Under the pieces are notes generated by a model that was given only the letters and a program-made list of their open reading frames with translations, did no database searches and was not told the DNA's origin. From the NCBI GenBank assembly GCA_944320295.1, contig CALUGY010000094.1:1-64000 (forward strand): DNA of 64,000 nucleotides, given 5' to 3'. The stretch comes from an uncultured Bacteroides sp. (GTDB lineage Bacteria; Bacteroidota; Bacteroidia; Bacteroidales; Bacteroidaceae). Position 1 is the stretch's first letter, and every line of letters starts with the position of its first letter. The translations under genes and the position numbers were made by a program. Positions 45,212-53,285 of the stretch are shown here, one piece after another.

Positions 45212-45260
45212 GATGCCGGACGGCAAGCCGGGAAGTCCCTTCCCCTTGCCGCCCGGCATC
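45212..45260. terminator. Long hairpin between PepSY-like gene and dprA
   Basis: GATGCCGG (45212-45219) pairs with CCGGCATC (45253-45260), and the inner blocks CGGCAAG/CTTGCCG and GGGAAG/CTTCCC extend the stem. It separates two convergent genes and may terminate both. Confidence 0.7.
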
Positions 45261-45292
45261 CTGTTTCCCTACGGCCGGACACGATACGGGCA

Positions 45293-46414
45293 TCACTTCG
45301 CCAAGCAGTACATCCCCCCGCCCACGGCCTTGGCCACGCCTTTCATCTCCAGCCCGAAAAGCAGCGCGCTGACGCGGCTCACAGGCAGTTCGGCCTCGCG
45401 TGCCAGCACGTCGATGTGCTGTTTCCCTCCCCTGGCGAGCAGGCATACTATACGGTCTTCCTCCGGACTCAATTCGGGGAACAGTTCACATTGCACGGCC
45501 TTCCCTTCCCCGGAAGACTGGGCGGAAGGCTGCCAGCCCATGGCTTTCAGGAACTCCTCCGCGCTCTGCAACAACGCGGCCTTCTGGTCGCGAATCAACG
45601 CGTTGCAACCCTCGGACAATGCATCTCCCACCCGCCCGGGCACGGCAAAGCAATCACGGTTATAGTCCACGGCCAACCCGGCGGTGATAAGCGCGCCCCC
45701 TTTCTTGGCCGACTCCACAACGATGGTAGCATCGCACATGCCCGCCACGATACGGTTCCGCGACACGAAGTGGTAGCCGTCAGGTTCCGTGCCCGAAAGG
45801 AATTCGGTGAGCAGCCCGCCCTGCGACAGCATGGCGACGGCCGTCTTGCGGTGCGACGAGGGATAGATGCGGTCCAACCCGTGTGCCAATACGCCCACGG
45901 TGTCCATGCCGTTGGCCAGGGCGGCGCGATGCGAGTGGATGTCTATCCCATAAGCCAATCCGCTCACTATCAATATGTCGGGACAAAGCGTGGAAAGGTC
46001 GTGCAAGAAGTCGGCGCAAAACTTCGTGCCATAATCCGACGCACGGCGTGTACCCACCATGCTGACCACCCGGCGACGGTTCAGGGCTGTGTTCCCCCGG
46101 TAAAACAGCGCAAGCGGGGCATCGGGACATTGATACAGGCGGCGGGGATAATCCTTGCTGTCCGGCGTGAGGCAGACAAGGCCGTTTTTCTCTACAAACT
46201 CCATCTCGCGCTCGGCACGTGCAAAGGCTTCCGGGCAATCGAGCGCTTTGACCAGCTTGTCCGTTGCACCCTGGACCAAAGCAGGCAGTTCACGCCGCTG
46301 CTCGAAGACCGCCGCCGCGCTGCCCAGCATATCCACCAAAAGCTTTGCCTTATGGACGCCCACACCCGGACAAAGGGTCAGGGCGATGCAACATATCCGT
46401 TCATCCGTGTTCAT
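45293..46414 (-). CDS. dprA: DNA-processing protein DprA/Smf
   Basis: Rossmann-fold protein of 373 residues that loads RecA on incoming single-stranded DNA during transformation. Family signatures VSMVGTRRASDYG, IVSGLAYGIDIHSHRAAL, GVLAHGLDRIYPSSH and PGRVGDALSEGCN are all visible. A helical N-domain (about 1-70) and a C-terminal winged-helix segment (about 310-373, DVLAREAELPVSRVSALLFGLEMKG) flank the core. It is encoded just downstream of the thioesterase (11 bases) on the same strand and may be co-transcribed with it and the U32 gene. Confidence 0.94.
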   Translation of the reverse strand: MNTDERICCIALTLCPGVGVHKAKLLVDMLGSAAAVFEQRRELPALVQGATDKLVKALDCPEAFARAEREMEFVEKNGLVCLTPDSKDYPRRLYQCPDAPLALFYRGNTALNRRRVVSMVGTRRASDYGTKFCADFLHDLSTLCPDILIVSGLAYGIDIHSHRAALANGMDTVGVLAHGLDRIYPSSHRKTAVAMLSQGGLLTEFLSGTEPDGYHFVSRNRIVAGMCDATIVVESAKKGGALITAGLAVDYNRDCFAVPGRVGDALSEGCNALIRDQKAALLQSAEEFLKAMGWQPSAQSSGEGKAVQCELFPELSPEEDRIVCLLARGGKQHIDVLAREAELPVSRVSALLFGLEMKGVAKAVGGGMYCLAK

Positions 46415-46425
46415 GACCCGCGCGC

Positions 46426-46842
46426 TTATGCCTGACCCTCCAGGTAGGGGGCGAATATTTCATCGAACAGGGCGCTGTCACTAAGCCGCCCGTTTGTCAC
46501 ACACACCGTCTCCACGGTGGATTTCAACACCAGTTTTTCGTCGGAAGCACGGTAGATGTCCTGGTAAAACACATACTTGATACCTTCTTTGCGCAGGTAA
46601 AGCTTGGACAAGAACTCGTCACCGCTTCGCAAAGGGGTCTTGAACGCCATGGTGATGCGTGCCACCACGGGATCCACGCCCTGACGGTGCAGTTCGGCGA
46701 AGCTCACGCCCACGGACGTAAGGAACTCGTGCCGCGTGTGCTCCAGATAGTGCTGGTAGTTGGCGTTGTTTACAATGCCTTGCAGGTCGCACTCGTAGTC
46801 GCGCACCTTCAGCTTCAATTCGTAGATATACTTTGTTGCCAT
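46426..46842 (-). CDS. Hotdog-fold acyl-CoA thioesterase (4HBT/YbgC type)
   Basis: Protein of 138 residues with a single hotdog domain. The catalytic aspartate lies in RDYECDLQGIVNNANYQHYLEHTR, whose general form (Y/C-D-x-x-G-x-V-x-x-x-x-Y) matches 4-hydroxybenzoyl-CoA thioesterase/YbgC enzymes. It releases a small acyl group from CoA or ACP. Acts in the cytoplasm. It sits between the U32 peptidase (28 bases upstream) and dprA in a same-strand cluster. The substrate is unknown. Confidence 0.87.
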   Translation of the reverse strand: MATKYIYELKLKVRDYECDLQGIVNNANYQHYLEHTRHEFLTSVGVSFAELHRQGVDPVVARITMAFKTPLRSGDEFLSKLYLRKEGIKYVFYQDIYRASDEKLVLKSTVETVCVTNGRLSDSALFDEIFAPYLEGQA

Positions 46843-46870
46843 CGTTTTTCCGGTTAATGTCTTTTGATTG

Positions 46871-48160
46871 TCATCCGCGTCCCTTCTCCACGTCCAAGCC
46901 TTTAAAGCGTTTCAGCTCTTCCACGGAAACCAACTTGTATAGCTTGTCGCTGGGACGTATCTTTACGCTCTTCATGGAGAAGTGTTCCCCTTTGTGTACG
47001 GTCTGCACAGGCTTCAAGTCCACGCGGGCCTCGTCCAGCGTGACGTACTCGGCTCCCGTGGTGGGGCCGGTGATGAGCAATTTGTCGCCCACGTTCACCT
47101 CGGCGGCTTCCACCAGGAACTCCGCCACGCCGATGTTGGAGAAGTAGCGTATGCCGCGCCCTACGTATATCTTGCGCTCGGTGGCCGCCGAACCGTAGTT
47201 CTTGGTCCATTCGCCAAGTCGTTGGCCCAAGTAGTAACCGTCCCAAAAACCCCGGTTGAACACAGTGGCAAGGCGTTGGTTCCAATGGTCCACCTTGTCG
47301 TCGGTGAAGTCCCCGGCCACATAGGCGCGGACGGCTTCCTTGTAGCACTCCACTACCGTGCGCACGTATTCGGGTCCGCGCGCCCTTCCCTCTATTTTGA
47401 ACACACGCACGCCGGCATCCATCATCTTGTTCAAGAAATGGATGGTCTTCAAGTCCTTGGGCGACATGATATATTGGTTGTCCACCTCCAGTTCGGCATC
47501 GGTCTCCTTGTCGCGCACCAGGTACGAGCGGCGACACACCTGCATGCAGGCTCCCCGGTTGGCCGAGCTGTTCATCTGATGCAACGAGAGGTAGCACTTG
47601 CCACTCACGGCCATGCAGAGCGCACCGTGGCAAAACATCTCGATGCGCACCGGCTTGCCGGACGGGCCGCAGATGTTCTCCTCACAAATATGGCGGTAGA
47701 TTTCCGCCACTTGCTCCAGGTTCAACTCGCGGGCCAACACCACCACGTCGGCAAAGCGGGCGTAAAAGCGCAGGGCTTCCACATTGCTGATGTTCAGCTG
47801 GGTGCTGAGGTGTACTTCCTGGCCTATGCGGCAGGCATAGTCCATCACGGCCACGTCGGCCGCGATGATGGCCGAGATGCCCGCCTCCTTGGCTGCATCG
47901 ACGATGGAGCGCATCAGGGGGATATCGTTGTCATATATGATGGTGTTCACCGTGAGATAGCTCTTCATGCCGTGCTCCGTGCAAGTACGGGCTATGTCGC
48001 GCAGGTCGTTTATGGAGAACGTGTTGGCCGAGCGGGCGCGCATGTTCAGGTTCTCGATGCCGAAATAGATGGAGTCGGCACCGGCCTGTATGGCAGCGGC
48101 CAGCGACTCGCGCGAGCCCACGGGGGCCATGATTTCAAAGTCTTTTTCCGAAAGGTTCAT
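46871..48160 (-). CDS. U32-family protein (RNA-hydroxylation/collagenase-type)
   Basis: Protein of 429 residues with the U32 signature EMFCHGALCMAVSGKCYLS (about residue 170) and cysteines in NRGACMQVCRRSY, consistent with a metal- or cluster-binding barrel. Related E. coli proteins TrhP (YegQ) and RlhA hydroxylate cytidine or uridine in tRNA and 23S rRNA; older annotations call the family peptidases or collagenases. I favour RNA modification because the cysteine pattern is kept. First gene of a minus-strand cluster with the thioesterase and dprA. Confidence 0.88.
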   Translation of the reverse strand: MNLSEKDFEIMAPVGSRESLAAAIQAGADSIYFGIENLNMRARSANTFSINDLRDIARTCTEHGMKSYLTVNTIIYDNDIPLMRSIVDAAKEAGISAIIAADVAVMDYACRIGQEVHLSTQLNISNVEALRFYARFADVVVLARELNLEQVAEIYRHICEENICGPSGKPVRIEMFCHGALCMAVSGKCYLSLHQMNSSANRGACMQVCRRSYLVRDKETDAELEVDNQYIMSPKDLKTIHFLNKMMDAGVRVFKIEGRARGPEYVRTVVECYKEAVRAYVAGDFTDDKVDHWNQRLATVFNRGFWDGYYLGQRLGEWTKNYGSAATERKIYVGRGIRYFSNIGVAEFLVEAAEVNVGDKLLITGPTTGAEYVTLDEARVDLKPVQTVHKGEHFSMKSVKIRPSDKLYKLVSVEELKRFKGLDVEKGRG

Positions 48161-48255
48161 CTATCGATTATAACATTTGGTTTCTTCTTGAATATCCTGT
48201 ATGGCTTTTATGCTTATTAAGGAGCAAGCCAACTCCATTCTTTTTAAAGGTTGCT

Positions 48256-48666
48256 TTATCGAGGCTTCTTTGCCAATGTCTCTACTGCATGAATGAATGC
48301 TTCAGCTCGTGGACGAAGCAGCTCCACCAGCCCGGCATCGCAATAGGCAAAGTCACTATAGTCGCTGCTATGCCGTTTGTCAAAAAGGAGGCCGAAGGTC
48401 GTACTGTGCTCGATGCTGAGTTGGCCGGTACGTACAAAGTGCATGGAAAGTTGTGTCTTCACGCCGTTATGGGTTGCTGTTTCTATTCCGCGACTTAATA
48501 AAAGAGCCACGGCAGCATAATAACAAGCGTAGTATAGACGGTTAACGGCAGCATTGTAATATCCCCCATTATATAGCAAGTCGGCTTCATCCAATGTTCC
48601 GTGGGCACGATCTAAGCGATAGTCCACCAACGCGACGCGTGTCTCTTCATCCATCTGTTGCTTCAT
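48256..48666 (-). CDS. HEPN-domain protein of an MNT/HEPN pair
   Basis: Helical protein of 136 residues with a HEPN domain: YYNAAVNRLYYACYYAAVALL, then THNGVKTQLSMHFVRTGQL and RHSSDYSDF. The usual RNase motif (R-x4-6-H) is not clearly kept, which is common in this branch. Its start overlaps the stop of the nucleotidyltransferase as ATGA (48663-48666), so the two are translated together. Such pairs act as toxin-antitoxin-like or stress modules in other bacteria. The role here is inferred from the pairing. Confidence 0.8.
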   Translation of the reverse strand: MKQQMDEETRVALVDYRLDRAHGTLDEADLLYNGGYYNAAVNRLYYACYYAAVALLLSRGIETATHNGVKTQLSMHFVRTGQLSIEHSTTFGLLFDKRHSSDYSDFAYCDAGLVELLRPRAEAFIHAVETLAKKPR

Positions 48667-48974
48667 AGCGCAAAGCCCTCCCTATTGACATTAATGGCAA
48701 ACGGGCTGGCCATTTGCTCCCACAGGCGGCGCAAAACGACCAATGCATTGATGGCCACACCGGTCTGTACCTCCAGTTCGGTCAGCGGACGGCGCAGGTT
48801 CAACTCTTCTTCGGGCGTAGGCGCCTGGTTGCCGTCAATCAGAATCAACAAGTCTATATCCGAGTCCGGACGGGCGTCCCCACGGGCTTCAGAACCATAA
48901 ACTATGGCCTGCGCACCGGGTGCGGCTTTACGCACGGCATCGGCTATCTTCCGGAGAATTTCAGGACGTCTCAT
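48663..48974 (-). CDS. Minimal nucleotidyltransferase (MNT) of the HEPN pair
   Basis: Nucleotidyltransferase of 103 residues from MRRPEILRKIAD at 48974; an upstream in-frame ATG adds 13 residues that do not look conserved. The polymerase-beta motif GSEARGDARPDSDIDLLI has the GS and DxD residues that bind NTP and metal. It overlaps the HEPN gene by four bases. In characterised MNT-HEPN pairs the MNT protein adenylylates the HEPN toxin to neutralise it; whether that holds here is unknown. Confidence 0.82.
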   Translation of the reverse strand: MRRPEILRKIADAVRKAAPGAQAIVYGSEARGDARPDSDIDLLILIDGNQAPTPEEELNLRRPLTELEVQTGVAINALVVLRRLWEQMASPFAINVNREGFAL

Positions 48975-49030
48975 ATCGTTGCTTCTTTTATAAATCCATA
49001 CAAAGATAAACATAATCCTCCAGTTTTCCG

Positions 49031-49038
49031 TACTTTTG
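49031..49038 (+). promoter_or_regulatory. -7 element before dusB
   Basis: TACTTTTG is an exact TAnnTTTG match 19 nt before the start codon. No -33 is evident. Confidence 0.45.
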
Positions 49039-49057
49039 CAGCTAAAACCCGCAGATT

Positions 49058-50050
49058 ATGAAGATAGCCGGCATAGACTTGGGCGAACGCCCCGTGTTCC
49101 TCGCCCCGATGGAGGACGTGACCGACCCCGCCTTCCGCCTGATGTGCAAGCGGTTCGGCGCAGACATGGTGTATACGGAATTCGTATCGGCCGACGCCTT
49201 GATTCGCTCCGTGACCAAGACAGAACAGAAGCTGAACATCAGCAACGAGGAACGTCCCGTGGCCATACAGATATATGGCCGCGACGTGGAGACCATGGTG
49301 CAGGCAGCCCGCATCGTGGAGCAGGCGCATCCCGACGTGATAGACCTGAACTTCGGCTGTCCCGTGAAGCGTGTGGCGGGCAAGGGGGCAGGAGCGGGCA
49401 TGCTGCGTAACGTGCCGCTCATGCTGGACATCACCCGTGCCGTGGTGCAGGCCGTGAAGACGCCCGTCACCGTAAAGACCCGCCTGGGATGGGACGCGGA
49501 CAGCAAAATCATCGTGACCCTGGCCGAACAACTGCAAGACTGCGGCATCGCCGCCCTCACCATACACGGACGCACACGGGCACAGATGTACACCGGCGAG
49601 GCGGACTGGACGCTGATAGGCCAGGTGAAGCAGAACCCGCGCATGCAGATACCCATCATCGGCAACGGGGACATCACCACGCCCCAGCGCGCCGCCGAGT
49701 GCTTCGACCGCTACGGGGTGGACGCCATCATGGTGGGACGTGCCAGCTTCGGCCGCCCTTGGATATTCAAAGAGATAAAACACTACCTGCAAACCGGCCG
49801 GGAACTTGAAGGACTCACTCCCGAGTGGAAACTCGCCGTCCTGCGGCAGGAGGTGGAAGACAGCGTGGCCCTACTGGACGAACGGCGCGGCATACTGCAC
49901 GTGCGCCGCCACCTGGCAGCCAGCCCCTTGTTCAAAGGCATCCCCAACTTCCGCGAAACCCGCATCGCCATGCTCCGCGCGGAGACCAAGGAAGAACTGT
50001 ACGCCATCTTCCGGAAGATAGAACCCATGCTGGGGATAACTGCCTTATAA
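49058..50050 (+). CDS. dusB: tRNA-dihydrouridine synthase
   Basis: FMN enzyme of 330 residues that reduces uridine to dihydrouridine in tRNA. The N-terminal strand VFLAPMEDVTDPAFR and the catalytic-cysteine region DLNFGCPVKRVAGKGAGAG are diagnostic of Dus proteins, with HGRTRAQMYTGEADW and IIGNGDITT completing the FMN barrel; a helical C-domain follows. It is a single gene, ended by 22-bp array copy 6 before the convergent purN. Its site on tRNA cannot be stated; the DusB class is chosen by overall similarity. Confidence 0.94.
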   Translation: MKIAGIDLGERPVFLAPMEDVTDPAFRLMCKRFGADMVYTEFVSADALIRSVTKTEQKLNISNEERPVAIQIYGRDVETMVQAARIVEQAHPDVIDLNFGCPVKRVAGKGAGAGMLRNVPLMLDITRAVVQAVKTPVTVKTRLGWDADSKIIVTLAEQLQDCGIAALTIHGRTRAQMYTGEADWTLIGQVKQNPRMQIPIIGNGDITTPQRAAECFDRYGVDAIMVGRASFGRPWIFKEIKHYLQTGRELEGLTPEWKLAVLRQEVEDSVALLDERRGILHVRRHLAASPLFKGIPNFRETRIAMLRAETKEELYAIFRKIEPMLGITAL

Positions 50051-50063
50051 TAAGCCCGTAGGC

Positions 50064-50151
50064 GCAACACGTTGCGAGCGCGCCCGCGACATGTACGGAG
50101 CACGGACGAGACATGTTCCGCGTCTGCCCGCAACACGTTGCGGACAAACGC
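50064..50151. repeat. 22-bp tetra-repeat array, copy 6
   Basis: Units start at 50064, 50086, 50108 and 50130, with cores AACACGTT, GACATGTA, GACATGTT and AACACGTT. Left boundary GCCCGTAGGC, right boundary GCGGACAAACGC. It lies between the convergent dusB and purN. Confidence 0.9.
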
Positions 50152-50198
50152 GCGATATTCAATACCGTTTTTTCTGATGGAAACAGCTCCCGGAGCAA

Positions 50199-50774
50199 TC
50201 AGCCAAGGTTCAGCACCAGCTGCTCTATCACCTTGGGATAATACTCATATTCAAGCACATGGATGCGCGCCGCAAGCGTTTCTACCGTGTCGCCGGGCAA
50301 TACGGGGCATTTGTGCTGGCAAATGACGGCACCCTCGTCATACCGTTCGTTGGTATAATGTATGGTAATGCCGCTCTCCGTCTCACCCGAAGCCAGCACC
50401 GCACGGTGCACCCCGTCGCCATACATGCCCTTCCCGCCGAACTTCGGCAGCAGCGACGGGTGGATGTTCACCATCCGCGACGGATAAGCCCGCAATATAT
50501 TGGACGGCACCCGCACCAAGAATCCGGCCAGCACCACGAAGTCCACCTTGTACTCGCGCAGCGCAGCCAGAACGGCTTCCCCGTCAGCCCATTCTTCTTT
50601 GGGAAAATATACGGCAGGCACACCCAGGCGGTGGGCACGCTCCAGCGCGAAAGCCTCCCGCCTGTTGCTCAAAACCAACGACACCGCAGCGGTGCCCTTC
50701 TCTTTAAAATAACGGATAATGTTCTCGGCATTCGACCCGTTTCCCGAAGCCAGAACCGCGATGTTTCTTACCAT
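50199..50774 (-). CDS. purN: Phosphoribosylglycinamide formyltransferase
   Basis: Third enzyme of de novo purine synthesis; transfers a formyl group from 10-formyl-THF to GAR. It is 191 residues, the normal size. The phosphate loop VLASGNGSNAEN, the catalytic Asn and His in MVNIHPSLLPKFGG and the catalytic Asp in DEGAVICQ are present, with VLAGFLVRVP in the core. It stands alone on the minus strand, divergent from acpP. Confidence 0.95.
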   Translation of the reverse strand: MVRNIAVLASGNGSNAENIIRYFKEKGTAAVSLVLSNRREAFALERAHRLGVPAVYFPKEEWADGEAVLAALREYKVDFVVLAGFLVRVPSNILRAYPSRMVNIHPSLLPKFGGKGMYGDGVHRAVLASGETESGITIHYTNERYDEGAVICQHKCPVLPGDTVETLAARIHVLEYEYYPKVIEQLVLNLG

Positions 50775-50840
50775 AATCCTCTTTATTTATGCACAGAAGC
50801 GTAAAAAATGTGCAAATTTCAGCATTTAATTCGTCAAATA

Positions 50841-50872
50841 TTTGCAAGGAACGCCAAATCTTTTTTCCTTTG
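50841..50872 (+). promoter_or_regulatory. Promoter of acpP-fabF-rnc
   Basis: TTTG (50841-50844), a 20-nt spacer and TTCCTTTG (50865-50872, one mismatch to TAnnTTTG). The leader to acpP is about 45-50 nt and AT-rich. Confidence 0.55.
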
Positions 50873-50923
50873 CAGCGCAAAATTAAAGAAATAAACCTAA
50901 TTATTAATTAAAAAGTAGAAGTT

Positions 50924-51160
50924 ATGTCTGAAATTGCATCTAAAGTGAAGGCTATCATCGTAGACAAATTAGGAGTAGAAGAATCCGAAGTTACAAACGA
51001 AGCAAGCTTCACTAACGATCTGGGAGCAGATTCTCTGGACACCGTAGAGCTCATCATGGAATTCGAAAAAGAATTCGGCATCTCTATCCCCGACGACCAA
51101 GCTGAAAAGATAGCTACCGTAGGCGATGCCGTATCTTACATCGAGGAACACTCCAAGTAA
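50924..51160 (+). CDS. acpP: Acyl carrier protein
   Basis: Carrier of growing fatty-acyl chains, 78 residues and strongly acidic. The phosphopantetheine attachment serine is in [12 protein letters not shown]. The four-helix pattern of type II ACP is complete ([29 protein letters not shown]). First gene of the acpP-fabF-rnc operon, 8 nt before fabF. Confidence 0.97.
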   Translation: MSEIASKVKAIIVDKLGVEESEVTNEASFTNDLGADSLDTVELIMEFEKEFGISIPDDQAEKIATVGDAVSYIEEHSK

Positions 51161-51168
51161 TTCAGAAC

Positions 51169-52434
51169 ATGGAATTAAAAAGAGTAGTAGTAACAGGCCT
51201 TGGCGCCATTACCCCTATTGGCAACAACGTTCCCGAGTTCTGGGAAAACCTCGTCAATGGGGTTAGTGGAGCTGGGCCTATTACCCATTTCGACGCTCAC
51301 CTTTTCAAGACCCAATTTGCATGCGAAGTAAAAAACTTCGATGCCAGCAAATACATAGACCGCAAGGAAGCCCGCAAGATGGACTTGTACACGCAATATG
51401 CCATCGCTGTGGCCAAAGAAGCTGTAGGCGACTCAGGGCTTGACGTCGAACAAGAGGACTTAAACAGGATAGGAGTGATATTCGGTGCCGGTATAGGCGG
51501 TATCCGTACTTTCGAAGAGGAAGCCGGAAACTACGCGCTTACAGGCAAAGAAAACGGCCCGAAGTTCAATCCGTTCTTCATCCCGAAGATGATATCCGAC
51601 ATCGCAGCCGGACAAATATCCATATTGTATGGTTTCCACGGGCCTAATTATGCCACATGCTCCGCATGCGCCACATCGACCAACGCCATTGCCGACGCGT
51701 TCAACCTGATACGTTTGGGCAAGGCCAATGTCATGGTGACAGGCGGATCGGAAGCTGCCATTGCAGCCTGCGGCGTAGGCGGATTCAACGCCATGCATGC
51801 CCTGTCCACCCGGAACGATTCGCCTGAGACGGCATCGCGTCCGTTCAGCGCAAGCCGCGACGGCTTCGTCATGGGCGAGGGAGGCGGTTGTCTGGTGCTT
51901 GAAGAACTGGAACATGCCAAGGCACGCGGAGCCAGAATCTATGCAGAAGTAGCCGGAGTAGGCATGTCGGCCGATGCACACCACCTTACGGCATCGCATC
52001 CCGACGGTTTGGGTGCCAAGCTGGTCATGCAAAACGCCTTGGAGGATGCTGAAATGAATCCCGACGAAATAGACTACATCAACGTGCACGGCACGTCGAC
52101 ACCGGTAGGCGATATCTCGGAAGTAAAGGCTATCAAGGAAGTGTTCGGAGAGCACGCTTATAAGCTGAACATCAGCTCTACGAAGTCGATGACCGGACAT
52201 TTGCTGGGAGCAGCCGGAGCCGTAGAGGCCATAGCCAGCATCCTGGCCATCAAGGACAACATCGTGCCGCCCACCATCAATCACGAGGAAGGCGACAACG
52301 ATGAGAACATAGACTATAGCCTGAACTTTACGTTCAATAAGGCCCAAGAACGCGAAGTGCGTGCCGTTTTGTCCAACACATTCGGCTTCGGAGGGCACAA
52401 CGCCTGCGTCATTTTCAAGAAATACGCAGAGTAA
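51169..52434 (+). CDS. fabF: Beta-ketoacyl-ACP synthase II
   Basis: Elongating condensing enzyme of type II fatty acid synthesis, 421 residues. The Cys-His-His triad is visible as TCSACATSTNA, NVHGTSTPVGD and KSMTGHLLGAAGA, with the C-terminal glycine-rich SNTFGFGGHNA. Start MELKRVVVTGLG is the conserved family beginning. It is next to its acyl carrier partner gene, and rnc follows 11 nt downstream, so all three are co-transcribed. Confidence 0.97.
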   Translation: MELKRVVVTGLGAITPIGNNVPEFWENLVNGVSGAGPITHFDAHLFKTQFACEVKNFDASKYIDRKEARKMDLYTQYAIAVAKEAVGDSGLDVEQEDLNRIGVIFGAGIGGIRTFEEEAGNYALTGKENGPKFNPFFIPKMISDIAAGQISILYGFHGPNYATCSACATSTNAIADAFNLIRLGKANVMVTGGSEAAIAACGVGGFNAMHALSTRNDSPETASRPFSASRDGFVMGEGGGCLVLEELEHAKARGARIYAEVAGVGMSADAHHLTASHPDGLGAKLVMQNALEDAEMNPDEIDYINVHGTSTPVGDISEVKAIKEVFGEHAYKLNISSTKSMTGHLLGAAGAVEAIASILAIKDNIVPPTINHEEGDNDENIDYSLNFTFNKAQEREVRAVLSNTFGFGGHNACVIFKKYAE

Positions 52435-52445
52435 TCGCAAAGTCC

Positions 52446-53285
52446 GTGTTAGAAAATCAAATAGACAAGATAAGACTCCTGTTCCGAAAGGACAGAGAGT
52501 CTTATTTTTGTTTTTACCGCATCATGGGCTTCTTCCCCCACGACTTGCGCTACTACCATCAGGCGCTGCTCCACAAGTCCATTTCGTTACGCTCGGAAAA
52601 GGGAAAGCCCGTCAACAACGAACGGCTGGAATTCCTGGGCGACGCGGTGCTCGACGCCGTGATAGCCGACATCGTGTTCCGCCACTTCACAAGCCGGCGC
52701 GAAGGTTTCCTTACCAACACGCGTTCCAAAATAGTACAACGGGAAACGTTGAACAAACTGGCGGTGGAAATAGGGCTTGACAAACTGGTGAAGTACACCA
52801 CACGCAGCTCCTCGCACAACAGTTACATGTACGGCAACGCATTCGAGGCGTTCATCGGTGCCATCTATCTGGACCGGGGCTACAAGCATTGCATGCAATT
52901 CATCGAAAACAAGATATTGCACCAGCACATAGACTTGGACAAAATGTCGCGCAAGGAGATGAACTTCAAGTCACGGCTGATAGAATGGAGCCAGAAGCAC
53001 AAGTACGAAGTGTCGTTCGAGCTGATAGAGCAGCTGAGGGACGAGGACTCCAGCCCGATGTTCCACACCGAAGTCAAAGTCGAGGGCCTGTCCGCCGGAA
53101 AGGGAACCGGTTACTCCAAAAAGGAGTCGCAACAGAACGCCGCCTGCAAAGCCTTAAAAAAAATACGGAAAGAGGAATTCCTGAAATGCGTGGCACAAGC
53201 CAAGGCTGCCTCCGAAGCCTCGCAACCTTCCGAACAACCCGTTTCAACCGAAACAGATACCCATCCGTCGGCCTTGGACAATTAA
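52446..53285 (+). CDS. rnc: Ribonuclease III
   Basis: Double-strand-specific endoribonuclease for rRNA and mRNA processing, 279 residues. The GTG start at 52446 is used because the N-terminal helix (ENQIDKIRLLFRKDRESYF) is conserved in Bacteroidetes; the first in-frame ATG would remove it. The signature NERLEFLGDAVLDAVIAD and the later GNAFEAFIGAIYLD provide the catalytic acids; a dsRNA-binding domain follows (about 170-250). The last 14 codons overlap the end of the convergent pfkA, and the tail (QPSEQPVSTETD) looks unstructured. Confidence 0.93.
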   Translation: MLENQIDKIRLLFRKDRESYFCFYRIMGFFPHDLRYYHQALLHKSISLRSEKGKPVNNERLEFLGDAVLDAVIADIVFRHFTSRREGFLTNTRSKIVQRETLNKLAVEIGLDKLVKYTTRSSSHNSYMYGNAFEAFIGAIYLDRGYKHCMQFIENKILHQHIDLDKMSRKEMNFKSRLIEWSQKHKYEVSFELIEQLRDEDSSPMFHTEVKVEGLSAGKGTGYSKKESQQNAACKALKKIRKEEFLKCVAQAKAASEASQPSEQPVSTETDTHPSALDN

